DNA of 59,268 nt from Gammaproteobacteria bacterium. Its GTDB lineage: Bacteria > Pseudomonadota > Gammaproteobacteria > Pseudomonadales > Azotimanducaceae. The stretch is from assembly GCA_028821125.1 (NCBI GenBank), contig JAPPHD010000077.1:1-59268 (forward strand), written 5' to 3'. The notes beneath the pieces were generated by a model. It was not told where the DNA came from. It ran no database searches and saw only the letters and a list, made by a program, of their open reading frames with translations. This document shows, in pieces, positions 36,457 through 45,624 of the stretch (positions within the stretch are counted from its first letter, which is position 1; each line of letters begins with the position of its first letter). A program made the translations under genes and the position numbers.

Positions 36457-36780
36457 GAAACGACCGCGTTGCGCGTTGCGGCGACGCAGGACAAAACCGG
36501 CATCGGACCCGATTGCCCGGCGATCAACCCCTGGTCCGCGAGATCAGCCGCCAGGCCGGGGGAGGTCCGATACAACGCCTTCCCGATTGCGGAACGATCG
36601 AAATCTCTATCCGGACGAATCATCCTGTTGTGCCTTTAAAGTGGCGCATGCCGTAGCGCCCGGGACCGGCATCAGGCCGGCATTATACTTTGACGAAAAA
36701 AGGGTTCCCGTTCATGATTCGCCGGACCTCGGCGGGGTGGCTCGGGCGGCTGCCGCCGGCAGACACTCAGGGAGGTTTCC
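36457..36780. other. 324-bp divergent intergenic region
   Basis: It separates the minus-strand membrane-protein/SDR unit from the plus-strand VOC gene. No coding frame is convincing. A TATACT at 36684-36689 is a plausible -10 for the VOC gene, about 90 bp before its ATG, without a clear -35. CCGGCAT occurs twice close together just upstream of it. Confidence 0.45.
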
Positions 36781-37506
36781 ATGTCCAGTTCATCGAGCCC
36801 GAACCTGCATCCGCGGGGCGTGCACCATCTGGCGCTCACCACCACCGACATCAAGAAGCAGCTTCAGTTCTTCAACGACGTGCTGGGGATGCCGCTGAAA
36901 GCCCTGTACTGGATGCACGGCGTCGAAGGCTACTTTCACGGTTTTCTGGAACTGGGTCCGGAATCCTATGTGGCTTTCGTTGCCGGGCCGGGCGTATCCG
37001 GCGACATCCAGTACGGCGTCACCCATTCCGGCAGCCCGATGACGCCGGTCACCGGCGGAACCATGCAGCACGTGGCGTTTGCCGTGGACAACTACGACGA
37101 TCTGCTCGCCATGCGGAATCGTGTCCGTTCAAGGGGCGTACACGTGATGGGGCCCCTCGATCACGGATTCTGCCAGTCCATCTATTTTGCGGGCCCGGAA
37201 TCCCTGAGCCTGGAGATATCCTGCGGCAGGAATATCGATGCCAGGGCCTGGATCGACCCGGAGGTCGTCGAACTCTGCGGTATCAGCGACGAAGAACTCG
37301 AACGCCTGAAATCGCCGGAACCCTACCACGCCCCGGAAGCGCCGGTACCCCAGCCGCCCATGGACACCCCGGAGCCACGCATGCACCTGCCGCCGGAACA
37401 GTACCAGTTGCTGCTCGGTTCCAGCGACGAGAAAGTGTGGGAACTGCTGAGCGAATCGACCCCGCCGGTAGTGGTCGACCCTGCGGCTGAAGCGGCCAAC
37501 GGATGA
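36781..37506 (+). CDS. VOC (glyoxalase/dioxygenase fold) family protein
   Basis: A 241-residue cytoplasmic protein with paired beta-alpha-beta-beta-beta units. Probable metal ligands are His15 in GVHHLALT, a His in MQHVAFAVDN and Glu in LSLEISC. The last 80 residues are a proline-rich acidic extension (SPEPYHAPEAPVPQPP...) not part of the fold, with a final helix LGSSDEKVWELLSE. Members include ring-cleaving dioxygenases, glyoxalases and resistance proteins; the reaction cannot be chosen here. AGGGAGG precedes the ATG. Confidence 0.86.
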   Translation: MSSSSSPNLHPRGVHHLALTTTDIKKQLQFFNDVLGMPLKALYWMHGVEGYFHGFLELGPESYVAFVAGPGVSGDIQYGVTHSGSPMTPVTGGTMQHVAFAVDNYDDLLAMRNRVRSRGVHVMGPLDHGFCQSIYFAGPESLSLEISCGRNIDARAWIDPEVVELCGISDEELERLKSPEPYHAPEAPVPQPPMDTPEPRMHLPPEQYQLLLGSSDEKVWELLSESTPPVVVDPAAEAANG

Positions 37507-37668
37507 CGTCCGCGCTCCGCCCGGGTTCGGGTTTCCGCGTGTCGCCGGTCACTGCGGAATTCCTGCACCGCTGTGTTGGACATTTACGGCGTCAACCGCC
37601 GAGCCGGTCGGGCGGAAGGGTTTGGTTTCATCTATACTCGGGTTAACTGCAGAGAGGATTTTGGCCGA

Positions 37669-37878
37669 ATGGAACAACCTTGGACTGCCGTAATCTCGCA
37701 GGACGAGGGCTGGTGGATTGGCTGGATTGCAGAGGTTCCGGGTGTCAATGCGCAGGAACGCACACGCGAAGATTTGCTTGAGTCATTGGTCTGTGCGTTG
37801 CGCGAGGCGCTGGAAATGAACCGACGGGACGCAATGGAACAAGCCAGCGATTACGAGCAGGTAGCCGTCGCCCTCTGA
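37669..37878 (+). CDS. HicB family antitoxin-like protein
   Basis: A 69-residue protein of the short HicB type (partial RNase H fold). The opening MEQPWTAVISQDEGWWIGWI, then EVPGVNAQERTREDLLESL and REALEMNRRDAM, is the family pattern. In this HicB group a hicA toxin normally follows on the same strand; here the hicA is 95 bp away and inverted. GAGAGGA precedes the ATG. No DNA-binding domain is present, so autoregulation would need the toxin complex or another factor. Confidence 0.85.
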   Translation: MEQPWTAVISQDEGWWIGWIAEVPGVNAQERTREDLLESLVCALREALEMNRRDAMEQASDYEQVAVAL

Positions 37879-37973
37879 TTCTCAGGCCTGTATCAAATGG
37901 GCTGATTTTCCACTTCTCGATGAGGCTGGTGTTCTGCCGTTTCGATTGCGGATTTGGGGTTGTTGGTCGAGCT

Positions 37974-38159
37974 TTAGGGGAGCGGCACTCCGAGGTCATT
38001 ACAAATCTTTCGCGCCAGTTGATTGGAAATTTCGGTGTGGCGCGGGATGGCGGAACGCTTGGTCGAAGCGTGGTTCTCCCACCACTCGTGCTTGGCACCC
38101 TGTCGTAACAGAGAGCAGTTGTGTTGGCTGAGGTGCCTGATGAGGGCGCGTTTTTTCAT
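37974..38159 (-). CDS. HicA family toxin-like mRNA interferase, inverted relative to hicB
   Basis: A 61-residue dsRBD-fold protein of the HicA/YcfA type: MKKRALIRHL then SLLRQGAKHEWW with the catalytic His after Gly-Ala-Lys, RSAIPRHTEISN and ARKICNDLGVP. All conserved blocks are intact, so it looks functional. It converges on the HicB gene; the two 3' ends are 95 bp apart. The ATG at 38159 is chosen by homology (in-frame codons upstream lack similarity); its ribosome site is weak. The local base composition is less GC-rich than the neighbours. Confidence 0.82.
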   Translation of the reverse strand: MKKRALIRHLSQHNCSLLRQGAKHEWWENHASTKRSAIPRHTEISNQLARKICNDLGVPLP

Positions 38160-38363
38160 TGGTCCGGATTTTAGTCGACCGCAAGTGTACGAGCCCAAGA
38201 AACTGATCGTTTCGTTACGGACACTTTTGCAGTTCTGGGATTACGAAGCCGCGCAATGCAGTTTCGCGACACAACTAAACAACAGACGCTGATTGTATCT
38301 GTTTCAGTTCTTTTGCGTGACTGAGACCAAGCGCAGAAATGTGAGAGGAGACTGAATCCGCTG

Positions 38364-39839
38364 TCACCTATTTTGACTCTTTTTTGTCAAGGAGGTGGCG
38401 CTGTACCCTGCCGTACGTCCGAAAACGGCTCCGGAAGTCAACCCGGTTCCGCCAGGGTAGTTGAAATAGAAAACGCCCCCAACCAGTTCACCAGCGGCGT
38501 AGAGTCCCGCGATCGGCAGGCCGTCCTCGCTGATGATCCGGGCGTTCGAGTCGACGTGCAGGCCGCCGAACGTGAAGGTGATGCCGCAGGTGACGCCGTA
38601 TGCCTCGAAGGGCGGAGTGTCGAGGGGATTGGCCCAATTGGATTTGGGCGGGTCGATGTCCCGGGTGGCGCGGCCGTCCTTGGCGGCCGGGTCGAAAGGC
38701 GCCGCCCGATCCACGGCACGGTTGAATTCTTGCAAGGTGTGCAGGGCCTGGTGGGCATCGACCCCATCCAGCTTGCGCGTCAGCTCTTCCAGGCTGTCTG
38801 CCGAAACCTTCGTCACGCGCCGGATGCGGTATTCGTCGCGCAACAGGGGGGCGACCTTCGCATCGAAGACCTGCCAGGCGAACTGTCCGGGCTGGCGCAG
38901 GATCTCGCCGCCGTATTTCGCGTAGGTGTAGTTGCGGAAATCGGCGCCCTCGTCCACGAAGCGCCGCCCTTCGGCATTCAGCATGACGCCGAGGGGATAG
39001 GAGTGCTTCTGGAAGCTGTCCCCCACGTCGAGTTCGCCGAAGTCGGGCGCGTGCATGTCCCAGGCGACGGCGTGGCAGCCCGACCAGTTGCCGCGGCTCG
39101 CCGCGCCCGCCTCCAGCGCCATGCGGATGCCGTCGCCGGTGTTGAACCGGGTGCCCCGCACCTTGGCGAGTTCCCATCCGGGGCCCAGGTACTGAGCGCG
39201 CCAGGCGGCGTTGGACTCGAATCCGCCGCAGGCGAGAACAACGGAATCCGCGGCGATTTCCTGGTTGGCCAGGCGAACGCCGCGCACCTTGCCCTTCTTC
39301 ACGGCAAGGGCTCTGGCGCGTGCTCCGTAGCGAATATCGACGCCCAGCCGCCCGGCAATGGTGTAGAGGCTGTCCACCAGCCCCTGCCCCCCGCCCCAGG
39401 CCTCGATGGTGAGCCCGCCCCAGAACCGGGCCCGGCCGTCGGTGTCGAAGGACTGGCGGCCGTACATCGGCAGGAACCGGACGCCGTGGCCGGCCATCCA
39501 GCGCAGGGTGTCGAAACTCTCGTCGATCAGCTTGCCGGCGAGTTCGGGATCCGTGCGGTAAGCGGTGGTGCGCCCCATGTCGTCGTAGAACGCCTCCCGG
39601 GGATAGGAGCCGAAGTCGGTGCGTGCCGTTTCCTCCGGGGTGAGTTCCGGAACCAGGGCGCGGATCTCCTCATTGCCCTCATAGGCGAATCGCATGCCGC
39701 CGGCCGTGAACCGGGAGTTTCCGCCCCGCTGCTCGAACGGGGCGCGTTCGAGCAGGAGCACTTCTGCGCCCCGTTCCCGGGCGCCGATCGCGGCGCACAG
39801 AGCCGCGTTTCCGCCGCCTACGACGATCACTCGCGTCAT
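38364..39839 (-). CDS. FAD-dependent tricarballylate dehydrogenase-like flavoprotein (TcuA family)
   Basis: A 491-residue flavoprotein of the fumarate-reductase/succinate-dehydrogenase fold. The FAD motif VIVVGGGNAALCAAIGARERG is at the N-terminus, then NSRFTAGGMRFAYEG, which matches TcuA-type enzymes. The active-site and C-terminal FAD segments include GGLHVDSNARII and ELVGGVFYFNYPGGTGLTSGAVFGR. TcuA oxidises tricarballylate to cis-aconitate, but relatives act on other substrates. No tcuB or tcuC is adjacent, so the specificity is open. GGAGGGG precedes the ATG. Confidence 0.86.
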   Translation of the reverse strand: MTRVIVVGGGNAALCAAIGARERGAEVLLLERAPFEQRGGNSRFTAGGMRFAYEGNEEIRALVPELTPEETARTDFGSYPREAFYDDMGRTTAYRTDPELAGKLIDESFDTLRWMAGHGVRFLPMYGRQSFDTDGRARFWGGLTIEAWGGGQGLVDSLYTIAGRLGVDIRYGARARALAVKKGKVRGVRLANQEIAADSVVLACGGFESNAAWRAQYLGPGWELAKVRGTRFNTGDGIRMALEAGAASRGNWSGCHAVAWDMHAPDFGELDVGDSFQKHSYPLGVMLNAEGRRFVDEGADFRNYTYAKYGGEILRQPGQFAWQVFDAKVAPLLRDEYRIRRVTKVSADSLEELTRKLDGVDAHQALHTLQEFNRAVDRAAPFDPAAKDGRATRDIDPPKSNWANPLDTPPFEAYGVTCGITFTFGGLHVDSNARIISEDGLPIAGLYAAGELVGGVFYFNYPGGTGLTSGAVFGRTAGYSATSLTKKSQNR

Positions 39840-39923
39840 GACACCACACCCCTCCGTTCTACTGCGGCCCTCTGCCGGTTGGATTATGATGGGTCAACGT
39901 CTGGAATGCTGCGAGGAGGCGCC

Positions 39924-40331
39924 ATGAAGGCAGTCAAGATCATCGCCATTTTGCTGGGTATCTGGGTTGCGATTGTCGTGATATTCGAAACCCTGATCGG
40001 AACCATGCAACCCACCTCGGCGGATTCGGTCACCATCACCACCTACGATGCCGACGGCAACTCGTTCGACCGGGTGCTCTCGGCCCTCGACAGCGACGGG
40101 CGGTTTTACGTCGCGGTCAACCACTGGCCGCGCGCCTGGTATCGCCGGCTGCTGGAAAATCCCGAGGTGCGCATCACCCGCAACGATGAAACCCGGGACT
40201 ATCTGGCGGTACGGGTTTCGGGCGAGGAAGCGGAGCGGGTTGAGCGGCAGTATCCGCGTGGGCCCGTCATCGGCTTCCTCATGGGCTATGCGCCCCGCTA
40301 CTTCATCAGGCTTGACCCGATCGGCGCCTGA
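39924..40331 (+). CDS. Nitroreductase/F420H2-quinone reductase family-like protein with membrane anchor
   Basis: A 135-residue protein with an N-terminal helix (VKIIAILLGIWVAIVVIFETLIG). A split-barrel domain related to deazaflavin-dependent reductases follows; the characteristic block is HWPRAWYRRLLENPEVRI, and the end is YAPRYFIRLDPIG. Such domains occur in bacteria without F420 and may use FMN or simply bind lipids or quinones. GAGGAGG precedes the ATG at 39924. It is divergent from the TcuA-like gene across 84 bp. Confidence 0.72.
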   Translation: MKAVKIIAILLGIWVAIVVIFETLIGTMQPTSADSVTITTYDADGNSFDRVLSALDSDGRFYVAVNHWPRAWYRRLLENPEVRITRNDETRDYLAVRVSGEEAERVERQYPRGPVIGFLMGYAPRYFIRLDPIGA

Positions 40332-40364
40332 TCGACTGCCCTGACCGTTCCCGGCGCGCCCGGG

Positions 40365-41726
40365 TCATTCGCCGCCCGCGGATTGCCGCAGGGATTCCAG
40401 TTGCTGCCGGACCTCCCGGTGGCGCTCCCGCGTGAGGGGGTAATTCCAGGCCACGAGCGCACAGATCGCCATGCCCACCGCCGGGCCGAAGGCGTAAAGC
40501 ATGCGCAGCCCCAGAATCTTGTCGGGCGTATTCTCAACGCCCTCGGACGCCTCGTAGCCGACCAGCGCCAGGAGGGCGAATGCCAGCGCCGGGCCTACGG
40601 AGATGCCGACCTTGACGACGAACGACCAGACCGCGAAGTACCAGGCAGCCCGGTCTTCGCCGCTCTCCAGGGTGTCGAGATCGGCGATGTCCGCCAGCAT
40701 CGACGTCGGCACCACCGAGAACGCGGCGCCCAGGAACCCGGTGCAGGCCGTGATGGGCAGCATCCTGTAGAAGTCGCCCGGCCCGAGCAGCATGTACAGG
40801 CAGTGGAACCCCGCGAATCCGAAAAGCGCCGCGCACCAGGCCCGGTGCTTGTTGACGCGGCGGGCGACCCGCAGCCAGAAGGGGACGCCCGCCAGGTTGA
40901 ATGCGAAGAAAACCAGCAGCATCAGCAGCACGTGTTCTTGCTGGTGCAGGGCGTCGAGGATGAACAGGGCGACGGTCACCGTGGAGATGCCGGAACCGAG
41001 CTGGTTGATGAAGAGGGCCAGCAGCAGGCGCTTGAACGGTCCGTTGTGGGCCATCACCTTCAGGCCCGGCAGCAGGGGCAGCCGCGGGGACAGGTAATCC
41101 GTGCGCTCGGGAACGCCGACGATGGAGGCTCCGACGGTAAGCGGCAGCAGGGCCAGGGCCATGATGCCGATGATGAGCAGGTTGTCGGCGATCGTGGCCA
41201 TTCCCAGCAGGAATCCCGCCGCGACCGGCACCAGCTTGCTGACGACGTTGGCGGAGAGCCCGATGCCGGAACGCCAGGCGGTGATGCGGGTGCGCTCGTC
41301 GTAGTCGGGCGAGATCTCCGCGCCGAGCGCGTAGTAAGGGATGTACAGGAGCGTCCAGCCCAGCCACATGACGATGAGCCAGGTGACCAGGTAGAACGCA
41401 TCTACCGGTCCCTGGGGAAAGAACAGCTTGTAGACCCCGAGCATGAATATGGGAACGGAAACCGCCATCCACACCCGGCGCCGCCCGAACCGGGACCGGG
41501 TGCGGTCGGAAAGCCAGCCGATGAGCGGATCGGTGACGGCATCGAAGAGGCGCGATGCCAGCAGCACGGCGCTGGCCGCGGCCATGGTTACGCCGAGGTC
41601 TGCGGTGTAGTAGGCCGGAATCAGGGAGAGCACGGGGATCGACACCACCTGGATCGGCATGTCGGCAAGCCCGTAGCAGAAGAGCGTGCGGCGGGGTATT
41701 GGCCGGCTGTCAGCTTGTCCTGTCAC
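40365..41726 (-). CDS. MFS/GPH-type cation symporter
   Basis: A 453-residue inner-membrane carrier with 12 predicted helices, of the glycoside-pentoside-hexuronide:cation (MelB-like) group. Typical blocks are SRLFDAVTDPLIGWLSDRTRSRFGRRR in the first cytoplasmic loop and YIPYYALGAEISPDYDERTRI. It starts with GTG inside the end of the M14 hydrolase gene (17-nt overlap), so the substrate is probably linked to that enzyme and the ligase upstream rather than to a sugar (inference). Confidence 0.87.
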   Translation of the reverse strand: MTGQADSRPIPRRTLFCYGLADMPIQVVSIPVLSLIPAYYTADLGVTMAAASAVLLASRLFDAVTDPLIGWLSDRTRSRFGRRRVWMAVSVPIFMLGVYKLFFPQGPVDAFYLVTWLIVMWLGWTLLYIPYYALGAEISPDYDERTRITAWRSGIGLSANVVSKLVPVAAGFLLGMATIADNLLIIGIMALALLPLTVGASIVGVPERTDYLSPRLPLLPGLKVMAHNGPFKRLLLALFINQLGSGISTVTVALFILDALHQQEHVLLMLLVFFAFNLAGVPFWLRVARRVNKHRAWCAALFGFAGFHCLYMLLGPGDFYRMLPITACTGFLGAAFSVVPTSMLADIADLDTLESGEDRAAWYFAVWSFVVKVGISVGPALAFALLALVGYEASEGVENTPDKILGLRMLYAFGPAVGMAICALVAWNYPLTRERHREVRQQLESLRQSAGGE

Positions 41727-42810
41727 GGGGAGCGCCGTCGCCGAGGTCCATCGGTTCCATGAAGTAGCACAGGCAATCCTGCCGCACGACGTTCGGGTCG
41801 GTCGTGTACATGGCGGGCACGGTCGGGTGCCTGAGCGCGATACGTCCGCCGCGCACTTCGAAGAATCGATCCGTGACGTTCTTGTGGCTGTTGTCGAGAA
41901 CCACCGGGGCCTGGCCGTCCACGGTCACTCCGAACAGCGTCCCGGCCGGCAGCCGGGCGAAGTTGGATGCCTCGATAGCATCGTCCAGGACGAGGTCGAG
42001 ATCGTCGATCCCGCCGGGAGGCGCCACGTCGGGTTTGCCGGTTGCAGCGGCTCGAAGCCAGTCGGCCCGAACCGAACCCGACTCCCGGTTGGCGAATGCG
42101 AATCGGGCGCCTTCGCGCAGATGCACGCGTGCCAGGGTGCGAAACAGTTGCGCGTTTCCTGATCGTGCTTGGGGGATGGCGTCCAGTTGGAGCAGGCAGC
42201 GCAGGTATTCGTAGCCGCGGCGGGCGGCCATCGTATCGGTGACGGGACCCAACTCCAGGGCGACGTTGGGTGTATGCGGGCTGAAGGCTCGAGTGAGCAC
42301 CGTGGCGGGTTCTTCGATGAATACGGCGGTGTCGCCGAAGAGGGCGGCCAGGCCGCGGCTACCGGCGGAGAAATCGGCCAGTACGGAATAGTGTGGATTC
42401 CTGCCGGTATTGTTGTGCAGGTCGACGACCGCGAGCAGCGGAATCTCCGCCGCATAGCGCAGCACGTCCACGGCGATCCCTTCCGGTTCCTGCCAGATGC
42501 GGTTGAAGTCCGGTTGACCCGGCAGGGTGCGCACGCCGCCGGCCGCCGCCTCGACATTGCCGATGAGGATCAGCAGGTCGCGGGACGGGGCGGGAAAGTC
42601 GCCCAACAGCCTGCGTACCGCGTACCAGCCGCTGGTTTCGTTGCCGTGCAGCAACACGCTGACGAATAGCGCCCCGGGTCGCGCCGGCCATTCTTCCGGG
42701 CCGGCCCGCAGGTGCAGGAGCGCAGGCCCGCCGAGCAGCCCCAGCAATTCTTCCGGCTCGGCGTCGAGCAGCCCCGGCGGGATGTCTTCGAATCGCTTGA
42801 GCGCCGTCAC
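41710..42810 (-). CDS. M14/AstE family (succinylglutamate desuccinylase/aspartoacylase-like) hydrolase
   Basis: A 366-residue zinc amidohydrolase-like protein. The zinc site is visible as HGNE in VLLHGNETSG and His in VVDLHNNTG, with the catalytic Glu in VALELGPV. AstE and aspartoacylase remove acyl groups from amino acids; relatives cleave gamma-glutamyl or other amides. The GTG start overlaps the ligase stop as GTGA, and its own end overlaps the transporter start, giving a tightly coupled three-gene unit. A ligase and a hydrolase together suggest making and breaking the same amide type. Confidence 0.84.
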   Translation of the reverse strand: MTALKRFEDIPPGLLDAEPEELLGLLGGPALLHLRAGPEEWPARPGALFVSVLLHGNETSGWYAVRRLLGDFPAPSRDLLILIGNVEAAAGGVRTLPGQPDFNRIWQEPEGIAVDVLRYAAEIPLLAVVDLHNNTGRNPHYSVLADFSAGSRGLAALFGDTAVFIEEPATVLTRAFSPHTPNVALELGPVTDTMAARRGYEYLRCLLQLDAIPQARSGNAQLFRTLARVHLREGARFAFANRESGSVRADWLRAAATGKPDVAPPGGIDDLDLVLDDAIEASNFARLPAGTLFGVTVDGQAPVVLDNSHKNVTDRFFEVRGGRIALRHPTVPAMYTTDPNVVRQDCLCYFMEPMDLGDGAPRDRTS

Positions 42811-44219
42811 AGCGGCCAGGTGTGCACGGGCTCGCCGCTCTCCTGCATGCGGGCATAGTCCAGGACAAGTTCGTTGGCGCGCATGCCGTTGTGCGTCACC
42901 CACCGCTTCTGCCAGGCGGCGCCGTTCTGTGTCGACTCCACCCGTGCCTCGATGATGCCCAGGTACTCGTCGATTTCCGAGTCTGGAATGGTGTAGTGCG
43001 ACAGGCCCCGGCGGGCCATCGGCAGCATTTCCTCAAGCAGCAGTTCGCGAATCCCGGCCTCGCCACCGTTCCAGCCGATGCGTGCGCCGAGCCCGTATCG
43101 TGCGGCGTTGTAGAAGTTGTCCCTGGCCGTCTCGAAGGTCATGCGCGCTTCCGGCGGCTCGCCTTCCAGGCCGAAGCCCCGGACCAGTCCGAAGAAGAAA
43201 GCCGCGTTGGCCACGCAGTCCTTGATGGTGGGCCCCGCCGGCACCACCCGGTGCTCGATGCGCAGGTGCACCTGGCCGTCGTGATCGAATCCGATCAGTG
43301 GCCGGTTCCAGCGCCAGATGGTGCCGTTGTGGAAACGCACGTGGGAAAACTCGTTCGGGGAGCTGTTGCTGACGTACGGGAGCAGGATGGGGTGCTGCTG
43401 TTGGTTCTCCAGGAACACCTCCAGCATGGATTCGTCCGCGAACCCGTTGCCGAAGCCGACCCGCTTCGGATAGTGGGCGCCCACGTCCACGGCCTGCTCG
43501 AAGAGCGGTATGCGCGTCTCGTCCCATAGCGCGCGGCCGAACAGGGTAGGCGAGTTGGCGGATACGGCGACCATGGGGGCGGAGGCGACCATGGAGGCGT
43601 TGAAGTCACGCACCGCATTTTCGGGCTTGCATTGCAGGTGGATCTGGAAGGAGGTCGCCGCAGCTTCCAGCATCACGTCGGGATGCAGCATGTCCAGGCC
43701 CTCGCCGCCCTCGATCTGAAGGTGCAGCGGCTTGCCGTCCCTGAGTGCCATGGTGCGGTCGTTCAGTGCCTGGTAGCGCACCATCTTCGACATGTGGTCT
43801 GAATTCAGCAGCGCTTCCCGTATTGTCGGGAGTATGCCGACGGTCACCAGGTGGCAGTCCATCTCTTTCGCAGTCGCCTGGCAGGCACTCCAAGTGGCCG
43901 ACAGTTCGTCTTCCAGCCGCGAAAAGGTGCTGCCCGCCAGCGCCGTCGGGCTGCCGTTGAGTTCCACGTTGAAACTGGCCAGTTCCGGGACCACCAGCGG
44001 GTTGTCCAGGCGTTCGAGGAATTCGTGATTGCGGGGCAATGGGTCGCCCTCACGATCCACCAGCCAGGCTTCGAGTTCGAATCCGGCGATATCCCCCCGC
44101 TCACTGAACCGGGACGAGGCGAACTGCTCGGCGAGGAGTTTGGTCTCTTCGTCCAGGCGGAAGCGGAAAACACTGAAGTCCTCGGCATTGAAATGACGGC
44201 GGGGAATCTCGTCGCCCAT
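42807..44219 (-). CDS. Glutamate-cysteine ligase family 2 (GCS2-type carboxylate-amine ligase)
   Basis: A 470-residue ATP-dependent ligase of the GCS2 fold. Conserved blocks are GFELEAWLVDREGDPLP near the N-terminus, LASFNVELNGSPTAL, and the metal/nucleotide sites in DRTMALRDGKPLHLQIEGGEGL and SFQIHLQCKPENAVRDFNA. It should form a gamma-glutamyl or related amide bond in the cytoplasm; the amine may be Cys or another molecule. GGAGGG directly precedes the ATG. It is the first gene of the ligase-hydrolase-transporter unit. Confidence 0.86.
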   Translation of the reverse strand: MGDEIPRRHFNAEDFSVFRFRLDEETKLLAEQFASSRFSERGDIAGFELEAWLVDREGDPLPRNHEFLERLDNPLVVPELASFNVELNGSPTALAGSTFSRLEDELSATWSACQATAKEMDCHLVTVGILPTIREALLNSDHMSKMVRYQALNDRTMALRDGKPLHLQIEGGEGLDMLHPDVMLEAAATSFQIHLQCKPENAVRDFNASMVASAPMVAVSANSPTLFGRALWDETRIPLFEQAVDVGAHYPKRVGFGNGFADESMLEVFLENQQQHPILLPYVSNSSPNEFSHVRFHNGTIWRWNRPLIGFDHDGQVHLRIEHRVVPAGPTIKDCVANAAFFFGLVRGFGLEGEPPEARMTFETARDNFYNAARYGLGARIGWNGGEAGIRELLLEEMLPMARRGLSHYTIPDSEIDEYLGIIEARVESTQNGAAWQKRWVTHNGMRANELVLDYARMQESGEPVHTWPL

Positions 44220-44265
44220 GGTCCCTCCTTAGGCGCCCAAACTCTTCCGCGGCCGGGCCCTGCCG

Positions 44266-45447
44266 TCAGTCCGGCAGCCCCAGTACGCGTTTGGCGATAA
44301 TGTTGCGCTGGATCTCGTTGCTGCCGCTGTAGATGGTCCCGGCGCGGAAGTGCAGCCAGCGGCGGATCGTTTCCCGTTCATCCCCGGTGGCGGTCTGGGT
44401 GTCGTCGCAGAAGCCCCGGGTTCCCCGCATACGCGTGGTCAGGTCGTAGAACTGTTGCTGCAGTTCGCTGCCGTACAGCTTGAAGATCGAGGTGGCGGGC
44501 CCCGGGGTGCCGCCGTCGGATTCCTCCACCGTACGCTGCTGGGTCAGGCGAAAAGCGTGCCGGTTCATTTCGTGGGTCGCCACGGTCGACCGCCAGGTGG
44601 GGTCGGCGATACGGCCGCCGTCTTCGCCGAGACAGCGCCTGGCTTCGTCGGGCAGGCCGTCCTCCTCGCTGCCTCCGGCGCCACCCATCACCAGGGCCTC
44701 CATACCCGAGCGCTCGTGCTGCAGCAGCCGTTTGCCGACCGTCCAGCCGTTGTTCAGTTCTCCGATCAGGTCTTCCTTGGCGGCTATGGCGTCGTCGAAA
44801 AACGTCGAGTTGAAGGGCGAATGGCCTGATATCAGCCGGATGGGCTTGACCGTCACGCCGGGTTGATCCATGGGCAGGAGCAGGAAACTGATGCCCAGGT
44901 GCTTCGGCGCATCCGGGTCCGTCCGCACGAGTATGAACATCCAGTCGGCGCTTTGCGCCCCGCTGGTCCAGGTCTTCTGGCCGTTTATCACAAAGTGGTC
45001 GCCCCGGACCTCGGCGCGGGTGGAAAGGCTGGCGAGATCGCTGCCGGCCCCAGGCTCGCTATAGCCCTGACACCAGGACACCTCGGCCCGGGTAATGCGG
45101 GGGATATGGGTTCGCTTCTGTTGTTCGGTGCCGAATTCGAGAATGGTGGGGCCGATCATACTGGTGCCGAAACCGGCCAGTGCGGGCCGTGCCCGGATGC
45201 GCTGCATTTCGTCGATGAGGATTACGAATTCTTCCTTGGTCAGGCCGCCGCCGCCGTACTCCTTCGGCCAGTTGGGGGCGGTCCAGCCTTTTTCGATCAT
45301 CCGTTCGAGCCAGACCAGCGTGTCCCGGTCGGTGATGCTGACCTGGTTTCCACCGGTCGAAACCGGCCCCGGACCCCGTGCCCCGGGAGGACAGTTGGCA
45401 GCCAGCCAGGCCCGGGTATCCGCCCGGAATTCAGCGAGTTCCGTCAA
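44266..45447 (-). CDS. Acyl-CoA dehydrogenase
   Basis: A 393-residue flavoprotein performing alpha,beta-dehydrogenation of an acyl-CoA. Blocks are WCQGYSEPGAGSDLASLSTRAE (FAD/substrate loop), NGQKTWTSGAQSADW, GLVMGGAG-like, and the C-terminal signature YSGSNEIQRNIIAKRVLGLP. The frame opens at 45501, but a TTG at 45447, preceded by GAAGGA, gives MTELAEFRADTRAWLAANCP, the usual start. The catalytic base position and chain-length class cannot be set from sequence alone. It lies upstream of the GCS2 gene in the same direction by about 46 bp and may belong to its transcript. Confidence 0.92.
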   Translation of the reverse strand: MTELAEFRADTRAWLAANCPPGARGPGPVSTGGNQVSITDRDTLVWLERMIEKGWTAPNWPKEYGGGGLTKEEFVILIDEMQRIRARPALAGFGTSMIGPTILEFGTEQQKRTHIPRITRAEVSWCQGYSEPGAGSDLASLSTRAEVRGDHFVINGQKTWTSGAQSADWMFILVRTDPDAPKHLGISFLLLPMDQPGVTVKPIRLISGHSPFNSTFFDDAIAAKEDLIGELNNGWTVGKRLLQHERSGMEALVMGGAGGSEEDGLPDEARRCLGEDGGRIADPTWRSTVATHEMNRHAFRLTQQRTVEESDGGTPGPATSIFKLYGSELQQQFYDLTTRMRGTRGFCDDTQTATGDERETIRRWLHFRAGTIYSGSNEIQRNIIAKRVLGLPD

Positions 45448-45624
45448 TGCATCCTTCCCCGATGTTCGCCCGTGGGTGAAGCGACACCGCTTTTTTAGCA
45501 CGATTGGCGGCGGGACGCATTGCCGGGAGAAGGATGCATCGGCAAGGAACGGGCTTGGAGGAAGCCGGCGGCGTTCCCGTGCGTCCCGAGCACCGGGGAT
45601 CAGGAGTGGGCAGCCTTCAACATC

